NCBI GenBank assembly: GCA_934045905.1
Contig: OW203766.1
Span: 16,796,309-16,860,308, forward strand
Length of the DNA stretch: 64,000 bases
Reading direction: 5' to 3'
Source of the DNA: Leuctra nigra
Taxonomy: Eukaryota > Arthropoda > Insecta > Plecoptera > Leuctridae
Below are positions 62,601-64,000 of this stretch, piece by piece. A program made the translations under genes and the position numbers. The notes beneath the pieces were generated by a model. The model was not told the origin of the DNA. It searched no databases and saw only the letters and a program-made list of their open reading frames with translations. The number at the start of each line of letters is the position of its first letter. Within the stretch, counting starts at the first letter, position 1.

Positions 62601-63700
62601 TTTTCTTCAAACTAACAGAATTTTAAAAGATCAGACAGTAGCGACCCATTGCAGCCTAATAGACTAAATAATGCCACACACTGGAGTTCATTATGACCTC
62701 TGGTGCGACCTCAAAGTGTTAAATACGATATTTATCGAAAAATAATTTTATTTCGACACTTTGTGGTCGTACAAGAGGTCATAAAATACTTCAGTGTGTG
62801 GCAATATTTAGTCTATAAGGCTGTAATGGGTCGCTACTATCTGCTTTTTTAAATTCTGTAGGGGGAAGACAATATTTAAAAAAAACAATACACTTTGAAG
62901 AACAGTGCATTTCCCGTTCGCTTACACCGGTCTCTTATTGGGAGCTATAGGGAAATCAGTTCGAAGTTGGTTTCTAGCTTAAAAAATAGCACAGGTTGGT
63001 ATTGTTTCAAGAAATGAAGCACGTCTTCTGTTTTACTTCTCTTGTGGTACAGAGAGAGAACTCTAAGTGTCTCGCTCCAATAAGTACTTACAATCTTCTC
63101 AAGTGACCTTGACCCGCGAACACGTGACTATCCAGGATGTTGATGACGTTGTTCGCTAGATCTCTGGAAGAGAGGTACATTAGTGGGTTGGGTTGCTCAG
63201 AAGTGGCCATAAGGACACATAATTTGACGTTTTTCGTAAGATTTCCCTGAAATTTGTGTAGTTTTTCTTACATAAAAAATAGACTGAACTATACTTTTAT
63301 ATATATTTTTATTTTTATTCTTGTTCATATTTTGTTGTCCATGATTTAATTTTTAATTTTCGTTTAATCTTTATTTTGTATGATTTTTTAAAAGTTTATT
63401 TCTAAATGTGCACTGCTTTTTTAGTTGATCTCTTCTCGACCCTGACTAATTTTTGTTCCAAATGTTTGAATAAATGCTACTCACAACTGTCGCAGCTTCA
63501 GCAGAGAGCAGAAAGCATCTCGATGGATGCTGTGGATTTTATTGCCATTCAGCCGCCTGTAAATAATACCACTTACATGAAAACTTCCCTTCCCGTCATC
63601 ACTCACTAGGTACACGATATGTACTTACAGGGTTGTCAAACCACTCAAGTTCCGCAGCAAAAACTCTTCAACCACTGGGATAGAATTCTGATGCAGCGAT
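50517..63700 (-). CDS. Relaxin-receptor-type LRR GPCR (type C LGR, Lgr3/Lgr4/RXFP-like), 3' part of gene, 11 exons
   Basis: Minus-strand split gene, 5'-incomplete because it runs off the right edge. Exons in gene order: 63700-63629, 63163-63092, 62421-62350, 62238-62167, 60563-60334, 59942-59797, 59108-58958, 53804-53675, 52294-52101, 51645-51484, 50623-50517. All have AG/GT borders and all junctions join in phase, giving 468 codons and a stop. Residues 1-96 are four 24-residue LRRs. The hinge has the YHYC...PKC cysteines (104, 113). TM1 has GN (146-147), TM2 NLAVAD (170-175), TM3 Cys209, ER at the DRY position (233-234), ECL2 Cys288, TM6 CWAP (361-364) and TM7 NPLLY (398-402). From established knowledge, this family comprises Gs-coupled receptors for relaxin/insulin-like peptides (fly Lgr3 binds Dilp8). 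ER in place of DRY and the FYGTN...CFPLH loop are typical of the type C branch. I cannot separate Lgr3 from Lgr4. The LDLa module and start codon are not in the window. Three introns are packed with tandem arrays, two of them exon-derived. Confidence 0.95.
50640..51480. repeat. 52-bp minisatellite filling the last receptor intron
   Basis: About 16 tandem copies of a 52-53 bp unit containing ccagtggcgtgcggcaatgg and actcaaatcaagggcgc. Copies diverge towards the right end (51,380-51,480). The array spans almost the whole 860-nt intron between the TM7 and tail exons. ORFs seen through it on the plus strand are repeat translations. Confidence 0.95.
51484..51645 (-). CDS. LGR exon: TM7 and proximal tail
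   Basis: 162-nt exon, acceptor catcctccag, donor GGAG/gtgagt. It encodes HLYVWLVVFVLPVNSAVNPLLY (NPxxY motif at 398-402), TFTTPKYLG and a basic helix-8 region. If the donor is ignored, the frame runs on into the adjacent 52-bp minisatellite and stops near 51,372. The consensus donor and the in-phase downstream exon favour splicing. Confidence 0.94.
52101..52294 (-). CDS. LGR exon: TM5, third intracellular loop, TM6
   Basis: 194-nt exon, acceptor tgttctgtag, donor gtaggtcg. It encodes residues 316-379, with TM5 (LALIALLYTGMFVSIYTT), a short ICL3 and TM6 RFFFIVLTDVVCWAPIIGVK. The CWxP switch motif is at 361-364. Confidence 0.95.
52865..52982 (-). rRNA. 5S rRNA gene or 5S-derived copy, inside a receptor intron
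   Basis: The minus strand reads as a full-length arthropod-type 5S: GTCAACGACCATACC at the 5' end, the box A core CCGAAGTTAAGC, the box C core AGTACTTGGATGGGTGACC, and GCCGTTGGC at the 3' end (about 118 nt). A run of seven T (A7 on the plus strand at 52853-52859) follows 5 nt later, as a Pol III terminator would. The helix bases ATGTTG and CAACAT pair perfectly although both sides differ from the fly ACGCTG/CAGCGT. This compensated difference argues for a functional sequence or a recent copy. The second base is T where C is usual. It lies in the intron between the TM5 and TM6 exons, on the same strand. It could be a dispersed 5S gene or the head of a 5S-derived SINE. Confidence 0.85.
53472..53493 (+). 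repeat. Poly-G run (22) in receptor intron
   Basis: 22 consecutive G between the 5S sequence and the TM5 exon. In the pre-mRNA (minus strand) this is a C run. Confidence 0.9.
53675..53804 (-). CDS. LGR exon: second extracellular loop and TM5 start
   Basis: 130-nt exon, acceptor gtgttgtgtag, donor gtatgc. It encodes VHWRRSRGFYGTNSMCFPLH and on to FLGVNLT. Cys288 is the ECL2 disulphide partner. It is the leftmost of 23 near-identical copies, and the only one retaining the last 15 nt of the exon (VNLT) and a 5' splice site. It is therefore the functional exon if the gene is expressed. Confidence 0.93.
53805..56841 (-). repeat. 139-bp tandem array of TM5-exon copies (22 units) in the receptor intron
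   Basis: Each unit is 24 nt of acceptor-proximal intron (ending ...gtgttgtgtag on the minus strand) plus the first 115 nt of the 130-nt exon. Copies lack the exon's last 15 nt and its donor. Counting the conserved gatacgg motif gives 22 units besides the true exon: mostly 139 bp, four of 137 bp (one ac lost in the acceptor region) and two of 121 bp (18 bp lost from the exon part). Shared variants (cagtgg/cagcgg, ttcac/tacac, cctat/cccat, tatgcag) recur in blocks, for example about 832 bp apart (54696 and 55528). This implies block duplication within the array. Period 139 is not a multiple of three. Confidence 0.97.
56950..58417. mobile_element. 1,468-bp non-autonomous DNA transposon with 28-bp TIRs
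   Basis: Perfect 28-bp terminal inverted repeats starting GGGCCATTATCCCAC, flanked on both sides by ACAT (56946-56949 and 58418-58421), a 4-bp target-site duplication. Inside, a motif GGGACRGRGGTTAC or GGACAGGAGTTAC recurs at about 57665, 57681, 57837, 58025 and 58224, and inverted at 57136. These look like subterminal transposase-binding repeats in degenerate modules of roughly 155-200 bp. No transposase ORF is present. The 4-bp duplication is compatible with, for example, Sola or Chapaev-type elements, but I do not assign a superfamily. It lies in the receptor intron. Confidence 0.85.
58798..58850 (+). mobile_element. SINE tail fragment
   Basis: Matches the 3' part of the SINE at 45.9-46.2 kb (atccttcgccattagc...gctgcagaa) in plus orientation. 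Short relic between the TIR element and the TM3/4 exon. Confidence 0.5.
58958..59108 (-). CDS. LGR exon: TM3 end, second intracellular loop, TM4
   Basis: 151-nt exon beginning VSVLILVFISLERFLLIALP. E233-R234 occupy the DRY site. TM4 follows and the exon ends LALVP at donor gtactctt. The acceptor gtgtgttcag is immediately preceded by an array of copies of this exon's own 5' part (59109-59755). The true exon is identified as the only copy that continues into TM4 and a donor. Confidence 0.94.
59109..59755 (-). repeat. 95/103-bp alternating tandem array of TM3/4-exon copies
   Basis: Six full units alternate 95, 103, 95, 103, 95, 103 bp (a 198-bp dimer repeated three times), followed by a partial unit. 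Each holds the acceptor gtgtgttcag and the exon's 5' part (VSVLILVFISLERFLLIALP...SYQR) with an internal deletion. The short form also lacks 8 bp. The motif agatgaacgtca occurs both at the unit junction and inside the true exon (about 58991-59002), suggesting microhomology at the breakpoint. No copy has a donor. The array fills about 647 of the intron's 688 nt. Confidence 0.95.
59797..59942 (-). CDS. LGR exon: TM2, first extracellular loop, start of TM3
   Basis: 146-nt exon, acceptor ctcttgcag, donor gtacga. It completes NLAVADFLMG (Asp175 is the conserved TM2 aspartate), then ECL1 with HTWMTSWTC (Cys209, the conserved TM3 disulphide cysteine) and TM3 up to AMTSSE. It ends in phase 0. Confidence 0.95.
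60334..60563 (-). CDS. LGR exon: hinge and TM1 to start of TM2
   Basis: 230-nt exon, acceptor cgcacgcag, donor gtaggagg. It encodes residues 97-172. It opens with NLKSYHYCTYAPSVPKC, the cysteine-bearing hinge of relaxin-type receptors, then TM1 (about 133-157, with CVGN) and the first intracellular loop, and ends at VVRNLA of TM2. GC content is far above the flanking introns. Confidence 0.95.
60675..60945. mobile_element. Foldback element in receptor intron
   Basis: Inverted repeat with arms around 60,675-60,795 and 60,815-60,945. The core arm (aatgggttattagttttatt) is nearly perfect. The outer arm (ttttaccaataaaattaggc) is less well matched. It lies in the 1.6-kb intron between the last LRR exon and the TM1 exon. 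No ORF. Confidence 0.85.
61267..61350. repeat. Short palindromic repeats (actcggccaagttataa)
   Basis: The motif actcggccaagttataa occurs twice. The shorter inverted version, aaacttggcc, lies between the two copies. A hairpin-prone cluster of about 80 bp in the same receptor intron. Confidence 0.7.
62167..62238 (-). CDS. LGR exon: last leucine-rich repeat
   Basis: 72-nt exon, acceptor gtgttgacag, donor gtgagt. It encodes residues 73-96 (NLEEIEISDIDASLFESM...). The IEI-(S)-xI pattern just before the hinge matches the last LRR of vertebrate relaxin receptors, which supports the type C assignment. Confidence 0.93.
62241..62322. repeat. 41-bp tandem duplication at an LRR-exon acceptor
   Basis: The sequence gtcaacacatcgatatccga with flanking bases occurs at 62241 and again at 62282. 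On the minus strand the copy nearer the exon ends in the real acceptor (gttgac-ag), while the upstream copy lacks the AG. It is the smallest acceptor-adjacent duplication in this gene. Confidence 0.85.
62350..62421 (-). CDS. LGR exon: leucine-rich repeat
   Basis: 72-nt exon, acceptor ttctttacag, donor gtaagc. It encodes residues 49-72 (SLENNPLDHVTSELFQPL...), a canonical LxxNxL repeat. The upstream intron carries a 372-bp foldback element. The downstream intron is only 111 nt and contains a 41-bp tandem duplication. Confidence 0.93.
62554..62925. mobile_element. Foldback/MITE element, copy 2 (in receptor intron)
   Basis: Long imperfect hairpin of about 372 bp with arms starting gtaagcgaacgggaatcgca and ending cccgttcgcttac. 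The central part carries gacctctggtgcgacctcaa inverted around an AT-rich loop. It is homologous over its length to the element at 45,458-45,848. Confidence 0.9.
63092..63163 (-). CDS. LGR exon: leucine-rich repeat
   Basis: 72-nt exon, acceptor ctcttccag, donor gtaagta. It encodes residues 25-48, beginning DLANNVINILDSHVFAG, a clear LxxNxI LRR. Same phase as the flanking LRR exons. Confidence 0.92.
63629..63700 (-). CDS. LGR exon: leucine-rich repeat (first in window)
   Basis: Exactly 72 nt between a ...ccag acceptor and a gtaagt donor. It encodes one LRR (residues 1-24) with the pattern SLHQNSIPVVEEFLLRNLSG. The exon starts with the last base of a codon and ends with two bases of the next, the 24-codon phase shared by the following LRR exons. 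One exon per repeat is the usual architecture of LGR ectodomains. Confidence 0.9.
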
Positions 63701-64000
63701 CTGGCAACAATGGCACGTCATTATTCGGATTCAGCGATGTGTTCAATACTCATTGAATTGAAATAGCAGTCATTTATGATTATCGATAAATTATAAAATG
63801 AAGTGAACTAGGAAGAATGATTTAAGTCTATTTGATACATCTCAAATTATTAATCTACAATTTACAGTTTTTTCTTCCTAGTAATAATCTCTGAAAAGTA
63901 GTCTTTATAACTGCGGTTCGTTCTGGGGCGAATTTCGACTGACATTTAGCTAAATTATAATAACAAAAACTTTAAAGCTGTAAAACGTACAAAATATTCT

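Overview
The window looks like nuclear DNA from an arthropod, probably an insect or other pancrustacean. It is AT-rich and intron-containing, and full of short non-autonomous repeats. It carries one recognisable split gene, a leucine-rich-repeat G-protein-coupled receptor of the relaxin-receptor (RXFP1/2, invertebrate Lgr3/Lgr4) type, and one arthropod-like 5S rRNA sequence. No bacterial operon structure, CRISPR array, viral genome or complete transposase/reverse-transcriptase ORF is visible. Nearly all long ORFs outside the receptor fall in tandem repeats whose period is a multiple of three, or are unsupported.

Layout. Positions 1-50,000 hold no gene I can identify. They contain tRNA-derived SINEs, inverted-repeat (foldback/MITE) elements, two copies of a Helitron-like repeat and many minisatellites: about 100 bp at 0.47-0.68 kb, 13 bp at 3.8 kb, 33 bp at 4.3 kb, 113 bp at 6.5 kb, 22 bp at 21.7 kb, a GTAAG-rich array at 30.5-31.0 kb and a 39-bp array at 36.2-37.6 kb. 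Positions 50,517-63,700, minus strand, carry the 3' part of the receptor gene. Eleven exons encode four leucine-rich repeats, the hinge, all seven membrane helices and the C-terminal tail. Every exon joins in phase, giving 468 codons plus a stop. The 5' part (LDLa module, remaining LRRs, start codon) must lie beyond position 64,000.

The most unusual structure is inside this gene. The intron before the TM5 exon contains 22 extra tandem copies of a 139-bp unit, made of the 3' splice site plus 115 of the 130 nt of that exon, without its donor. The intron before the TM3/4 exon is about 94% composed of copies of the exon that follows it, as a 95/103-bp alternating dimer. A third intron has a 41-bp duplication abutting its acceptor, and the last intron is almost wholly a 52-bp minisatellite. 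The receptor frame is nevertheless intact. This suggests a locus where tandem arrays repeatedly start at 3' splice sites, turning exon sequence into intron sequence and presenting the spliceosome with many identical decoy acceptors. The same gene also hosts a 1,468-bp TIR element with a 4-bp target duplication, two foldback elements and the 5S sequence in its introns.
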